Source of the DNA: Gemmatimonadaceae bacterium | GTDB lineage: Bacteria; Gemmatimonadota; Gemmatimonadetes; Gemmatimonadales; Gemmatimonadaceae | Direction: 5' to 3' | Assembly: GCA_030835125.1 (NCBI GenBank) | Contig: JAUQWM010000010.1 | Span: 1-48,148, forward strand | DNA length: 48,148 nucleotides | In this document: positions 25,282 through 36,500 of the stretch, in pieces | How positions within the stretch are numbered: position 1 is the first letter of the stretch | Layout: the number at the start of each line of letters is the position of its first letter | Position numbers and translations under genes: made by a program | Notes under the pieces: generated by a model | Seen by the model: only the letters and a program-made list of their open reading frames with translations | The model's database searches: none | Told to the model about the DNA's origin: nothing

Positions 25282-26746
25282 CCGCCTCCTGGCCGTGCTG
25301 GTGTCGCGGCGCGGTGACGCCCTGCGGCTGGTCCAGGACGAGCCGGCGTTCCTGGTGCGCGGCCTCGAGAGCCAGGCGCTGACGAGGGGGCCGCTCACGC
25401 CCTCGCAGATGCTGACGATCGTTCGCGAGGTCGCACCATCCGGGACCGAGCAACGTGTCGCGAGTGGTGAGGGGGCGCAGTTCGAATACCGGCTGGGCGC
25501 CGACGCCTTCCTGGGCCGTGTGCACCACCACAACGGGCGCCTGACGCTGGACGTGACGCCGCAGGGGGTGCCGGCCAGCGGGCGCGCGAACGGGTCGGGC
25601 ATGCCGACGCCGGTCGTCCTGTCGGTTACGCCGCCGCGCATCGACGAATCGGCGCGCGTCGCGATCGATGACCTCCTGCGCCTGCAGGCGACCCGCAAGG
25701 CATCGGACCTGCACCTGCGCAGCGGGGAACGACCCCTGTTCCGCATCGATGGCGACATCGTCCAGGCGGCAGACAGCCCCGCGCTGGAGCGCGGCCAGCT
25801 GGAGCGGATGCTGCAGTCGATCATGCCCGAGCGGAACCAGCGCGAGTTCGAGGAGCAGAACGACACCGACCTCGCCTACGAACTCGCCGACGTCGCCCGG
25901 TTCCGCGTCAACGTCTTCCGCGACCGCCACGGCATCGGGTCGGTGATCCGCGCCATTCCGTCGCGCGTGGTGACGGTGGAGGAGATGGGCGTCACGCCGG
26001 AGGTGCAGCGGCTCTGCGACCTCTCGAAGGGCCTCGTGCTCGTCACCGGCCCCACCGGCAGCGGCAAGTCGACGACGCTGTGCAGCCTGATCGACCTCGT
26101 CAACCGGTCGCGCAAGGACCACATCATCACGATCGAGGACCCGATCGAGTTCGTCCACGCCAACAAGGGATGCCTCATCACGCAGCGGCAGGTGGGGCAG
26201 CACACGGGATCGTTCAAGAACGCCCTGCGCGCGGCGCTGCGCGAAGACCCGGACGTGGTGCTCGTCGGCGAGTTGCGCGACCTGGAAACGGTCTCGATCG
26301 CCATCGAGACGGCGGAGACGGGTCACCTCGTCTTCGGAACGCTCCACACGTCGACCGCGCCCAGCACGATCGATCGCATCATCGACCAGTTCCCCGCCGA
26401 CCGGCAGGGACAGGTGCGCGTCATGCTGTCCGAGTCGCTGAAAGGCGTGATCTCGCAGACGCTCTGCCGGAAGGTGGGCGGCGGCCGGGTCGCCGCCCGG
26501 GAAATCCTGCTGGCGACACCGGCGATCTCGAACCTCATTCGCGAGGCAAAGACGTTCCAGATCCAGAGCGTGATGCAGACGTCACGCCGCCTGGGAATGG
26601 TGACGCTGAACGACTCCCTGGTGGAACTGGTCGAGTCGGGCCAGGTGGAGGCGACCGAGGCCTACGCGAAGGCGGTGGACAAGGGGATGATCCTGCAGGC
26701 GCTCAAGTCGAAGGGCCACGACGTGTCCTTCGCCGAGAGGAGATGA
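25268..26746 (+). CDS. PilT-family type IV pilus ATPase with extra N-terminal domain
   Basis: A 492-aa protein. The PilT core starts near residue 135 (LLRLQATRKASDLHLRSGE) with Walker A GPTGSGKST, Walker B VVLVGELRDLET, His box TGHLVFGTLHTSTA and the C-terminal AISNLIREAKTFQIQSVM (like AIRNLIRE). PilT hexamers drive pilus retraction. Normal PilT proteins are about 340-380 aa; here about 130 residues precede the core and look like a separate alpha/beta domain. The start is ATG at 25268, overlapping the upstream gene. A heptamer array and a shared terminator follow. No other pilus genes are visible in the window. Confidence 0.85.
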   Translation: MAQLDRLLAVLVSRRGDALRLVQDEPAFLVRGLESQALTRGPLTPSQMLTIVREVAPSGTEQRVASGEGAQFEYRLGADAFLGRVHHHNGRLTLDVTPQGVPASGRANGSGMPTPVVLSVTPPRIDESARVAIDDLLRLQATRKASDLHLRSGERPLFRIDGDIVQAADSPALERGQLERMLQSIMPERNQREFEEQNDTDLAYELADVARFRVNVFRDRHGIGSVIRAIPSRVVTVEEMGVTPEVQRLCDLSKGLVLVTGPTGSGKSTTLCSLIDLVNRSRKDHIITIEDPIEFVHANKGCLITQRQVGQHTGSFKNALRAALREDPDVVLVGELRDLETVSIAIETAETGHLVFGTLHTSTAPSTIDRIIDQFPADRQGQVRVMLSESLKGVISQTLCRKVGGGRVAAREILLATPAISNLIREAKTFQIQSVMQTSRRLGMVTLNDSLVELVESGQVEATEAYAKAVDKGMILQALKSKGHDVSFAERR

Positions 26747-26760
26747 CCCCCTCTGTTCTC

Positions 26761-26797
<37 letters not shown>

Positions 26798-26807
26798 CCT
26801 AATGAAA

Positions 26808-26830
26808 ACGGCGCCCTGACCGGGCGCCGT
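26808..26830. terminator. Bidirectional intrinsic terminator between converging genes
   Basis: Perfect 9-bp stem ACGGCGCCC (26808-26816) with GGGCGCCGT (26822-26830), loop TGACC. AAAA just before the stem gives a T-tract on the minus strand, which ends the small gene at 26869-27048. It also lies downstream of the PilT-like gene on the plus strand. Confidence 0.8.
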
Positions 26831-26868
26831 CGCTGTATGGGTTTGCCAACGAACGTGTGTCCGCCGCG

Positions 26869-27048
26869 TCACTCCCGGTCAGGACCCGGGTCTCGGTCTT
26901 TGTCGCCCAGCTCACCACGCCGCTTGTCGTACTCCGCGCGTTCGCTGTAGCCGTACCCCCCCAGGACCTCGCCGCCGCGCATGTAATCGTGACCATAACC
27001 GCGACCTTGGGGGTAGCTGTCCTTGCCGGGTGCCTGCGACTGACTCAT
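26869..27048 (-). CDS. Small Gly/Tyr-rich hydrophilic protein, 59 aa
   Basis: I do not recognise the family. The protein begins [20 protein letters not shown], has a Gly-Tyr stretch in the middle ([11 protein letters not shown]) and a charged tail rich in Arg, Asp and Lys. It has no Cys, signal peptide or membrane segment. It is supported as a gene by a good Shine-Dalgarno (GGGAGA, about 7 nt before the ATG at 27046-27048) and by a terminator 38 nt after the stop. A much longer open frame that runs on antisense to typA shares this end, but only this part has start and stop signals of its own. Confidence 0.65.
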   Translation of the reverse strand: MSQSQAPGKDSYPQGRGYGHDYMRGGEVLGGYGYSERAEYDKRRGELGDKDRDPGPDRE

Positions 27049-27113
27049 GGGAACATCTCCCGCGTTGAGGACGTGGAAGGACGGTGCGACGCGAACTCCG
27101 GCCGCACAAGCGC

Positions 27114-27142
27114 TTGAATGACCGAGCCAGCCGGGACATACT
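27114..27142 (+). promoter_or_regulatory. Candidate promoter for typA, predicting a leaderless mRNA
   Basis: TTGAAT (27114-27119), 17-nt spacer, CATACT (27137-27142). The ATG at 27151 lies 8 nt after the -10 box, where transcription would begin, and has no proper Shine-Dalgarno. The in-frame ATG at 27118 would fall inside the -35 box, which favours 27151 as the start. Confidence 0.45.
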
Positions 27143-27150
27143 TCAAGGCT

Positions 27151-28986
27151 ATGCAGATCCGGAACATCGCCATTATCGCGCACGTGGACCACGGCAAGAC
27201 GACGCTCGTCGACAAGATGCTGCGCCAGGCCGGGGCATTCCGCGAAAACCAGGTCGTGCAGGAGCGCGTGATGGACTCCAACCCGCTCGAGCGCGAGCGC
27301 GGCATCACCATCCTGGCGAAGAACACCTCGATCCGCTGGCATGGTACCAAGATCAACATTGTCGACACGCCCGGCCACGCGGACTTCGGCGGCGAGGTCG
27401 AGCGCATCATGCGCATGGTCGATGGTGTGCTGCTGGTGGTCGACGCGTTCGACGGACCCATGCCGCAGACCCGCTTCGTCCTCCGGAAGGCGCTCGAGCT
27501 CGGCCGTACCCCGATCGTCGTCATCAACAAGATCGATCGGCAGGGCGCCGACCCCATGCGCGTGCACGACGAGGTGCTGGGCCTGCTGATCGAACTCGAG
27601 GCCGACGCGGCACAACTCGATTCCGCCGTCCTGTACGCCTCGGCGCGCGAAGGCATCGCGACGGCGGACCTGAGCGTGCCCCCGGTCGACCTCGTGCCCC
27701 TCTTCGAGGCGATCGTCAAGCACGTCCCCCCTCCCTCCGCGGACCTGACGGGGCCGTTCCAGATGCTCGTCTCGACCCTCGACTACTCGCCCTACCTCGG
27801 GCGGCTCGCCGTCGGCCGCATCGAGCGTGGAACGGTGCACGTGGGCGACACGGTGGCGCTGCTCCCCATCGAGGGGATGCCCGGCGTGGAGACGGCCCGC
27901 GTGACCAAGCTCTACACCCACGAAGGACTCGAGCGCATCGAGGTGCTTGAAGCATCGGCCGGCGACATCGTCGCCGTCGCGGGGCTCGAGGGCGTGGAGA
28001 TCGGGCGCACCGTGAGCGACGTCGAGCACCAGGATCGCCTCGAGGGCATCGCCGTCGAGGAACCCACGATCTCCGTGGACTTCGTCGTGAACAACTCGCC
28101 CTTCGCCGGCCGCGACGGGAAGTACGTCACGTCGCGTCAGCTCCGCGAGCGGTTGTACAAGGAGCTCGAGCGCAACGTGGCCCTGAAGGTCGAGGACACC
28201 GATGCCACCGACACGTGGACGGTGTCCGGCCGCGGTGAGCTCCACCTGTCGATCCTCATGGAGACGATGCGCCGGGAGGGTTTCGAGTTCCAGGTGTCGC
28301 GGCCGCGCGTCATCACGCGCGAAGGACCCAACGGTGAGCGCCTTGAACCGTATGAAGAACTCAGTATCGACGTCCCGGAAGGCTTCCTCGGGACGGTGAT
28401 CGAACGGCTCGGCACGCGGCGGGCCGAACTGCTGGACATGAAGAACCCTGGTTCCGGGATGGTACGACTCCGGTACGCCATTCCCGCCCGCGGGTTGTTC
28501 GGTTACCGTGGGGAGTTCCTGACCGACACCCGCGGCACCGGCATCATGCACCATCGATTCTACCACTACGGCCCCTGGGCAGGACCGATCGAGGGACGCA
28601 CACGCGGAACGCTCGTGTCCATGGAAGCGGGCGTCGCCGTCGCCTTCGCCCTGTTCAACCTGCAGGAGCGATCGACACTGTTCATCGCGCCGGGCACCAG
28701 TGTCTACGAAGGCATGATCGTCGGGGAGAACTCCCGGCCGGGTGACATGGATGTCAACCCGTCCAAGGAGAAGAAGCTGACCAACATGCGGAGCAAGGGC
28801 AGCGACGAGAACATCCAGCTCGAACCGCCCCGGGAGTTGACGCTGGAAGGCGCGTTGGAGTATATCGAGGACGACGAACTCATCGAAGTCACGCCGCACT
28901 CCATCCGCCTCCGCAAGCGCCTGCTCAGCGCCAACGACCGCAAGAAACTCTCGCGTGAACTCAAGCGCGAACGCGCCACCGTCTGA
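27151..28986 (+). CDS. typA: Translational GTPase TypA/BipA
   Basis: A 611-aa protein. GTPase motifs: AHVDHGKTT (G1), DTPGHADF (G3), NKIDRQGA (G4). The TypA-specific C-terminal region includes [20 protein letters not shown] and [20 protein letters not shown]. It acts on the 70S ribosome in stress and low-temperature growth and in ribosome assembly. [17 protein letters not shown] matches the family N-terminus, so the start is put at 27151; an ATG at 27118 is in frame. A GTG-started acidic-protein gene follows after 19 nt. Confidence 0.93.
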   Translation: MQIRNIAIIAHVDHGKTTLVDKMLRQAGAFRENQVVQERVMDSNPLERERGITILAKNTSIRWHGTKINIVDTPGHADFGGEVERIMRMVDGVLLVVDAFDGPMPQTRFVLRKALELGRTPIVVINKIDRQGADPMRVHDEVLGLLIELEADAAQLDSAVLYASAREGIATADLSVPPVDLVPLFEAIVKHVPPPSADLTGPFQMLVSTLDYSPYLGRLAVGRIERGTVHVGDTVALLPIEGMPGVETARVTKLYTHEGLERIEVLEASAGDIVAVAGLEGVEIGRTVSDVEHQDRLEGIAVEEPTISVDFVVNNSPFAGRDGKYVTSRQLRERLYKELERNVALKVEDTDATDTWTVSGRGELHLSILMETMRREGFEFQVSRPRVITREGPNGERLEPYEELSIDVPEGFLGTVIERLGTRRAELLDMKNPGSGMVRLRYAIPARGLFGYRGEFLTDTRGTGIMHHRFYHYGPWAGPIEGRTRGTLVSMEAGVAVAFALFNLQERSTLFIAPGTSVYEGMIVGENSRPGDMDVNPSKEKKLTNMRSKGSDENIQLEPPRELTLEGALEYIEDDELIEVTPHSIRLRKRLLSANDRKKLSRELKRERATV

Positions 28987-29005
28987 TCACCCCAAGGAGA
29001 CTTTC

Positions 29006-29386
29006 GTGAAACGGGACGAGCTCGAGTCGTCCGAGCTGCTGGACACGCCGTGGCCCCCGATCCCGGGGATGTCGTTGAGCCCGCGTGACGAAGACGACGC
29101 CGAGTCCGATGACGAAGAGGGTGATGATGAGGACGACGACCTCGAGGAAGACGACCTCGAGTTCGACGACGACTTCGATGACGAATTCGGCGACGGCGAC
29201 GATGATGCCGACGACGAGGACGCCGCCGGGGACGATGACCTCGATGACGACGATGACGCGGACGATGAGGAGGAAGACGAGCTGGAGACGGAGCTCGACG
29301 AGGACCTCATCGACCTCGACGATGAGTACGACTCATTCGACGAGGACGAGCGCCACAAGCCGGGTCACGGCCCCTACGAGGAGTAG
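29006..29386 (+). CDS. Extremely acidic low-complexity protein, 126 aa
   Basis: I do not recognise the family. By my count 70 of 126 residues are Asp or Glu, mostly between residues 28 and 115 in long D/E runs. The ends are different: MKRDELESSELLDTPWPPIP at the start and HKPGHGPYEE at the end. The start is GTG at 29006-29008 with a perfect Shine-Dalgarno AAGGAG 6 nt before. It lies 19 nt after typA, so co-transcription is likely. It is probably disordered. It could bind divalent metal or basic proteins, or mimic nucleic acid, but nothing in the sequence decides this. Confidence 0.7.
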   Translation: MKRDELESSELLDTPWPPIPGMSLSPRDEDDAESDDEEGDDEDDDLEEDDLEFDDDFDDEFGDGDDDADDEDAAGDDDLDDDDDADDEEEDELETELDEDLIDLDDEYDSFDEDERHKPGHGPYEE

Positions 29387-29402
29387 GAGGGCGGCATCGC
29401 CT

Positions 29403-29431
29403 GGCGCGGAGGAACTGGTCCTTCCCCGCGC
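29403..29431. terminator. Possible shared terminator hairpin between converging genes
   Basis: GGCGCGG (29403-29409) pairs with CCGCGCC (29425-29431), with further partial pairing of AGGA and TCCT inside. It lies in the 56-nt gap between the acidic-protein gene and the TPR gene, which run towards each other. There is no U-tract. Confidence 0.35.
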
Positions 29432-29442
29432 CCGGACGCCGG

Positions 29443-30564
29443 CTACGGAAACCGCAGGCGAACGCCCGCGCCGACCCGGTCGCGCGACAGCTCGAGGTAC
29501 CCCTGGGCTGGATTGGATACCGGCGTCCCGACCTGGATGATCGACTCCGCGCGTGCGCGCGAACGCCGGGCGAACGACATCGCCTCCCAGGCGCCGCCCA
29601 GCCACAGGACCCCGGCCGCTGCTGCCGCAATCGGTGCGTTCGGTCTCGTCGTGCGCGGGATCGAGTCCACGTAGGGATTGCCGAACGGATCCTGGAAGGT
29701 CGCCACCTCGAAACCGTCCTCCTTCATCATGCCCCACGTGACGGCGCCCGCGACCGCGCCAAGGATCGCGACGCCGAGCACGGGACGGGCGGTGGACATC
29801 TGGCCCATCCCGGGCAGCAGCAGGCCGGAGCCAAGCGCCTGTCCCGTCCCGAAGACGCGATCCTGCAGGCTCCCCACCGCCGACCGGATGGCCACCCGGT
29901 CCGGCGGGTTGCTGCCGCTCAGCTCGAGGTACTTCTCGAAGTCCTCGGTGGCCGGGCCGCGCTCCCCGCGGGCGGCGCGGGCCAACCCTCGGTTGTAGTA
30001 GATCTCGGGCGTGTTCGGCAGCTTCTGCGCGATCGCGCCGAACATCGAGTCTGCGGCGAAGAACTGTCGCCGTTCCAGCAAGGCAACGCCGGAACTGAAG
30101 TTGGCCCGCGCTTCGTCCACCTCGGCGAGCTGGGACGCCGGCACCAGCCGGACGATGCGCCCGCGCACCTCGTCGGCGTCGCGCGCGTTGGGCGAGAGTT
30201 GCAGGTACCGGCAGTACTCGGTGACGGCCTCGGTCGTCGCTGCCAGCGCCTCGTACTCGCGCCCGAGGTAGTAGGCGATGAGCGCGTTGCCCGGGCTGCG
30301 CCGCGCCGCCTGGGCGAAGGCGTCCCGCGCCACGCTGTGCTCGCCCTGGAGCGAGGCTTCCTGGCCATCATTGATGAGCCGGCGCGTCTCGGCGTCGTCG
30401 CCTAACGGGGACGTCGAGGCCGGGAAGGCGGGGGCAAGCGTCGCACAGCCGGTCGGCGCGCTGGCGGCCAGCGTCCGCTTCGGCGCGAGCTGCTGTGCCC
30501 CCGCCCCGGGCGCGGACCCGGCGGCAAGGACGGTGAGTGCCCCGAAAAGGATCAGTCGGTTCAT
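29443..30564 (-). CDS. Secreted/envelope TPR-repeat protein
   Basis: A 373-aa protein. Signal peptide MNRLILFGALTVLAAGSAPGAGA. TPR-like helices at about 65-215 (HSVARDAFAQAARRSPGNAL, ALAATTEAVTEYCRYLQLSP, IYYNRGLARAARGERGPATE). Two hydrophobic segments follow (about 258-276 and 308-324), suggesting a membrane-anchored C-terminus. The ATG at 30562-30564 overlaps the stop of the giant Ig-repeat gene by 4 nt (ATGA), so it is translated with it. It may serve as an envelope assembly or docking partner. Function is inferred from position only. Confidence 0.75.
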   Translation of the reverse strand: MNRLILFGALTVLAAGSAPGAGAQQLAPKRTLAASAPTGCATLAPAFPASTSPLGDDAETRRLINDGQEASLQGEHSVARDAFAQAARRSPGNALIAYYLGREYEALAATTEAVTEYCRYLQLSPNARDADEVRGRIVRLVPASQLAEVDEARANFSSGVALLERRQFFAADSMFGAIAQKLPNTPEIYYNRGLARAARGERGPATEDFEKYLELSGSNPPDRVAIRSAVGSLQDRVFGTGQALGSGLLLPGMGQMSTARPVLGVAILGAVAGAVTWGMMKEDGFEVATFQDPFGNPYVDSIPRTTRPNAPIAAAAAGVLWLGGAWEAMSFARRSRARAESIIQVGTPVSNPAQGYLELSRDRVGAGVRLRFP

Positions 30565-33500
30565 GGCAGGACGATCGCGGTCGACACCGCGGGAGTCAGC
30601 GCGCCGGCACTGAACTGCAGTGTGTGGCTCCCGCTGCCGGTGATCGCAAGGTCGTTGGATATCGCCCAGCTTGCCACCCCGCTGCCATCGGTGTCGACGC
30701 TCACGGTTCCGCCCAGAGTTCCGGTGCCCGATGCGAGTGTCACCGTCACCGTGACACCGCCCTGGCTGACGAGGTTCCCCGAAACGTCGAGGAGCTGGAT
30801 GACGGGCTGCTGCGTCAGCGGCACACCCGTCGCCGCCGTGGACGACGGTTGCACCGTGATCGAGAGCTGGGTCGCCGTGCCTGCGCTGATCGTGATGGTG
30901 CCTGACGGCAGCGGCGCGATGCCGGGCGACGTGAAGTCGAGCGTCCGGTCGCCGATGAGGCCGGTGATCTTCAGGTCGCCGAAGGTGGCCAGACCGGTCC
31001 CGTCGGTGTTGACCGTCACGGTTCCCCCGAGTGTGCCGCCGCCGCTCGCGATCGTCGCCGTCACGCCGATGTTCGACTGTGCCACCGCGTTCCCGGAAAT
31101 GTCGCGGACCTGGATCACGGGCTGCTGGGCGAACGCCACGTCGTTGACCGCCGTCCCGGAGGGTCCCTGTTCCAGGGTGAAGTGGTGGGCGGCGCCGAAG
31201 GTGACGCTGATCGTGCCTGACGTCGCCGTCAGGCTGGCGCCGGCGAAGCCCAGGGTCCGGTCCCCCGTGAGCCCCGTGATCGTCAGGCCCGTGAAGGTGG
31301 CCGTCCCCGCCGCGTTCGTCGTCGCGGTCAGTGTCCCGCCAAGCGTGCCGCCACCGGAGGCGATGGACGCGGTGACCACCACGCCGGCCACCCCGTTGCC
31401 CGACCCGTCAGACACCTGGATCGACGGCTGCACGGGCAGGACGGCGTCGTTCGCCACGGTCGCCGACGGCTGGACCGCCATGGTCATCGCGGTCGGGGTG
31501 CCCGGGGTGATCGTGATGATGCCCGACGTCACGCTGATCGGCCCCGCGATCGTGAAGCTCAGTGTGCGGTCGCCTACGAGGCCGGTGATCGCGAGGTCGC
31601 TGAACGTCGAGAGCCCCGACCCGTTGGTGTTCACCGTCAGCGTTCCGCCGAGGACGCCAGCGCCGGAGGCGATCGCCGCGGTGACCGGCGTCCCCGCCGT
31701 CGGCACGTCGTTCCCCGAGATGTCACGCAACTGGACGGTGAGGTCCGGCTGAAGCGTCGTGCCGTTAGGCGCGGTGGAGGGCGGTCCCTGGAGGAGCGCC
31801 AGCTGGGTCACCGCCCCGGGGGTCACGGTGATGTTGGTCGAGGGCGCGGACAGTGCGCCCGCCGTGAATCCCAGGGTCCGGATCCCGGTGAGGCCGGTGA
31901 TCTTCAGTCCGGAGAACGTCGCCACGCCGAGGACATCGGTGGCGGCGGTGAGCGTGCCGCCCAGCGTGCCACCGCCGCTCGCGATCGCGGCGGTCACGGT
32001 GACCCCGGGGACGGGGTTGCCGGACACGTCGGTGAGCGTGACCTGCGGTTGCGTCGTGAACACGGCGTCATTCTGGACGGTGGCATCGGGCTGGAGCGTA
32101 ACCGACAGCGACGTGGCGTTCCCCGCGGTGACACCCACCGTGTTCGACGTCCCCGACAGGAGGCCGGCGGCAAACCCGAGCGTCCGGTCGCCGACGACGC
32201 CGGTGATCTTCAGGTCGGTGAAGGCGGCGGTGCCCAGCGCGTCGGTGGTCGCGGTCAGCGTTCCGCCAAGGGTTCCGGCGCCGGTCGCGATGGAGGCCGT
32301 CACCACCACGCCGGGCACGGGGTTGCCGGATCCATCGTTCACCTGGATGAGCGGCTGCGCCGCGAAGGCCACGTCGTTCACCGCGCTGGGCGACGGCTGT
32401 CCGGTCACCGTCAGGAGGGCCGGTGGACCCGGGGTGATGCTGATGGTCCCCGAGGTGGCGGAGGCGAGCCCCGGGCTCGTGAAGCTGATCGTCCGGTCGC
32501 CCGTGACGCCGGTGATCGCGAGGTCCGTGAAGGCGGACACGCCGTTGGCGTCCGTGTTCACCGCCAGCGTGCCGCCTAACGTGCCGGCGCCGCTGGCGAG
32601 GGCGGCCGTGATCGGGGTGCCGTTGGCCAGCACGTCATTGCCCGACACATCGCGCAGGCGGACCACCGGTTGCGGCGACAGGAGCGCGCCGTTGGCCGCG
32701 GTGCCGCCCGGGGCCGTGGTCAGCGCCAGCTGGGTGGCCGCGCCCGGTGTCACGGTCACGGTGCCGGAGTTGGTGGTCAGCGACGCCGCGCTGAAGGCCA
32801 GGGCCCGGTCGCCGATGGTGCCGGTGATCCTGAGGTTCGTCCAGGTGGCCACGCCGGCGGCGTCGGTCGTTGCGGTGGTGGTGCCGCCCAGCGTGCCACC
32901 ACCGCTCGCGATCGATGCCGTCACCACCACGCCGACGAGCGGGTTGCCGGAGACGTCGGTGAGCTGCACCGACGGCTGCGGGGAGAGGGGCAGGTCGTTC
33001 ACCGCGGGGCTGCCCGGCTGCTGCGTGATCGCCAGGCTCGTCGCGGCGCCCACCGTCACGGACACCGTGTTGGAGGGGTTCGACAGGGTGGCGCCGCTGA
33101 AGTCGAGGGTGCGATCCCCGACGGTGCCGGTGATCTTCAGCCCGGAGAACGCCGCGTTGCCCAGGCCATCGGTCGTCGCGGTCGTGGTGCCGCCGAGCGT
33201 GCCACCGCCGGTCGCGATCGACGCCGTGACCAGCACGCCGCTCACGGGGTTCCCGGCGCCGTCCTGCAGGTGGACCACCGGTTGCTGTGGGAACACCACG
33301 TCGTTGGCGACCGGGGACGACGGCTGCGTGGTGATCGTGAGCCCGGTGGGCGTGCCGGCGCCGACACTGATCGTGCCGGAAGTCGCGGTGACCGGGCCCG
33401 GGACGGTGAAGCTGATGGTGCGGCTGCCGACGGGTCCCGTGATCACCAGGTCGGTGTAGGTCGCCAGTCCGGAAGCGTCCGTGACCACACCCAGCGTGCC

Positions 33501-36500
33501 ACCAAGCGCGCTTGCGCCCGACGCCAGCGCCGCCGTGACCGTGACGCCGGACACCGGGTTGCTCGAGATGTCGCGGACGAGGATGATGGGCTGTGTGGTG
33601 AAGGCGATCCCGCTCTGGGCCGCGGCCGACGGCTGCTGGTTGATCGTGACGCTGGTGGGGAGTCCCGCCGTGACCGTGATGGTGCCTGACGACACCGGGA
33701 GGTAGCCGGACGCCGAGAAGAGCAGTGTGCGGTCGCCGGCGGTCCCGGTGATCGAGAGGTTGGTGAACGTCGCGAGACCCGAGGCGTCCGTGAAGGCGCT
33801 GGTCGTTCCGCCGAGCGACCCGCCACCCCCGGCGATGTTGGCGAACACCTGCACCCCGGCCTGCATGACGGGATTGCTCGACGCGTCCTGCAGCTGGATC
33901 GCCGGCTGCACGGGGAACGCGATCGCGTTCTGCACGCTCGCCGACGGCTGCTGGATGACGGCGAGCTTGCTGCCCGTGCCGGCGCTCAGCGCGACGGCGC
34001 CGGAGGTCACCGGCGCGAGCGCGCCGCTGGAGAACGACAGCGTGAAGGTCCCGGCGGTCCCGGTGAGCGTGAGCGTCGAGAACGTGGCGGCGCCGGCGGC
34101 GTCGGTGGTGGCGAGCGTGCCGCCGAGCGTAGCGCCGCTGCCGGTCGCGATGGCGGCGGTGACCTGGACGCCGGCCTGCGGCACGTCGTTGCCGGAGACG
34201 TCGCGCAGCTGCACGACGGTCGGCGACGTGAACACCTCGCCGCTGGTGGCGGTCCCGGGCGGCGGGGTGGTGAGCGCCAGCTGCGTCGGCACGCCCGGTT
34301 GCACGTCGACGTTCGCCGAGGTCACGCCCGCCAGCGGCGGCGACGTGAAGTCGAGCGTCCGGATCCCGGTCACTCCGGTGATGGAGAGCCCGGTGAACGT
34401 CGCGGCGCCCGCGGCGTCGGTGGTGGCGGTGAGCGTCCCGCCTAACGTGCCGGTGCCGCCGGCGGAGAGGGCCACGCCCACCACCACGCCCGCCTGCGCG
34501 ACCGGGTTCCCCGAGGCGTCCCGCAGCTGGATCACCGGCTGCACGGGGAACGCGATCGCGTTCTGCGGCGCCGCCGAGGGTTGCGTGGTGAGGGCGAGCT
34601 GCGTGGCCGCGCCGGCGCCCACGCCGACCGGCGTCGAGCTCACCGGCGTCAGGCCGGGGGCGCTGAAGTCCAGCGGGTACGACCCGGCCAGGCCGGTGAT
34701 GGCGAGGTCGGTGAAGGTGGCCACCCCGGCGGCGTCGGTGAGGACGGCCACCGTCCCGCCTAACGTCGCGGCGCCGCTGGCCAGCGCCGCCGTCACGGTA
34801 ACGCCGGCCGCGGCCACCGGGTTGCCGCCCGAGTCCGTCACCCGCACCGCCGGTTGCGCCGCGAACGGCGCGCCGTTGGTGGCGGTGGCCGACGGCTGCG
34901 CCGCCATCGCCCGCGCCGCTGCCGCGCCCGGGCTCAGGGTGACGGTGCCCGAGATCGCGTCGGTGAGGCCGGGCGCCGCGAACCGCAGCGTGAACGCGCC
35001 CGCCAGGCCGGTGATCGAGAGGTCGGTGAACGTCGCGACCCCGGCGGCATCCGTCGTGGCCACGAGCGTCCCACCCAACGACCCGCTCCCGGTCGCGATC
35101 GACGCGGTCACGACCACGCCGGCCAGCGCCACCGGGTTGCTGGAGCCGTCCAGCAACGTCACCGCCGGTTGCTGCGCGAGCGCCACCGCGTTGACCGCCG
35201 CCGGCGAGGGCTGCGTGGTCACCGCCAGTTGACTCGCCCCGCCGGCGCCAAGAATGACGCTGCCCGACACGACGCCCGCCAGCGACGGCGCGGAAAAGGC
35301 GAGCGTGTAGGGTCCCGCGGGTCCCGTGATGGCGAGGTCCGTGAACGTCGCGATGCCGGCGGCGTCCGTCGTCGCGGTCAGCGTCCCGCCCAGCGTGCCG
35401 GTGCCCGAACCCAGCGCCGCCGTCACCACCACGCCCGCCTGCGGAACGGGGACGTTGATGTCGTCGAGTAACTGGACCGCCGGCTGCTGGGCGATGGCCA
35501 CGCCGCTCTGCGCCACCGACGCCGGTTGCGTGCTCATCCCGAGCTTGCTGGCGGGGCGGGGAATGACCGTGACCAGGGCCGTCCCCACCTTGCCTTCGGC
35601 CGTCGCCGTGATCGAGACCGGGCCGCCCACGGCGACGGTCGTCACGAGCCCGGCCTGGTCCACGGTCGCGACCAGCGGATTGTCGCTGGCCCAGGTGAAG
35701 ACGCGGCCCGGCAGCAGGCCGCCCAGCGCGTCCTGCGCCGTCGCCGTCATGACGACGCTCGTGCCGAGCGTGAGCAGCTGGGGCGACGGCGCGACGACGA
35801 TGCTCGCGATCGGGATCGAATTGACCGTGATGCTCGACTGCCCACCCGTCCCGCCGATCGTCGCAGTCACGGTCGACGTCCCCTGGGCCACCGCCGACAC
35901 CACGCCCGCCACGCTCACCGTGGCCACGGCCGCGTCGCTGCTGGCCCACGTCGTGCCCCGTCCGCCTAACGCCGATCCGGCGATGGCGTTCCCGGCGGAG
36001 TCGCGTGGGGTGGCGACCAGTGGCTGTTCCTGCCCGGGGGTCATCGTGACCGCCGCCGGCGCCACCGTCACGGCCGACACGGGCACCAGGTCGACCGTGA
36101 CGCTGCTGACGCCCTCGATGCCTTCCGACGTGGCGCGGATCTGCACCGTCCCCGGTGCCACTCCCGTCACCACGCCGGTCCCGGCATCCACGCGCGCGAT
36201 CGCCTGGTTCGACGACGTCCAGACGATCGTACGCCCCGGGAGCGGCTGGTTCGCCCCGTCGAGCGCGACGGCGCTGAACGGCCGGGCGTACAGGGCGCCG
36301 GCGTGCACCGTGGCCGGGTCGGGCGTCACCACCACGGCGACGACCGGCTGGTTGCTCACCGAGAGTGCCACGGTGGCCTGCACGGTGTTCGGCTGACCCG
36401 GCGTGACGATGCTGGCCGTGATGGTCGCCGTGCCGACCGCGACGCCAGTCGCGCTACCGGAACCGCTGACGGTGGCCACCGCCGCGTTGCTCGTGGCCCA

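Noticed and set aside
26869-28899. A 676-codon minus-strand frame opposite typA
   Set aside because: It is antisense to a well-supported GTPase gene. Only its last 59 codons have a Shine-Dalgarno, start and terminator, and these are annotated separately.
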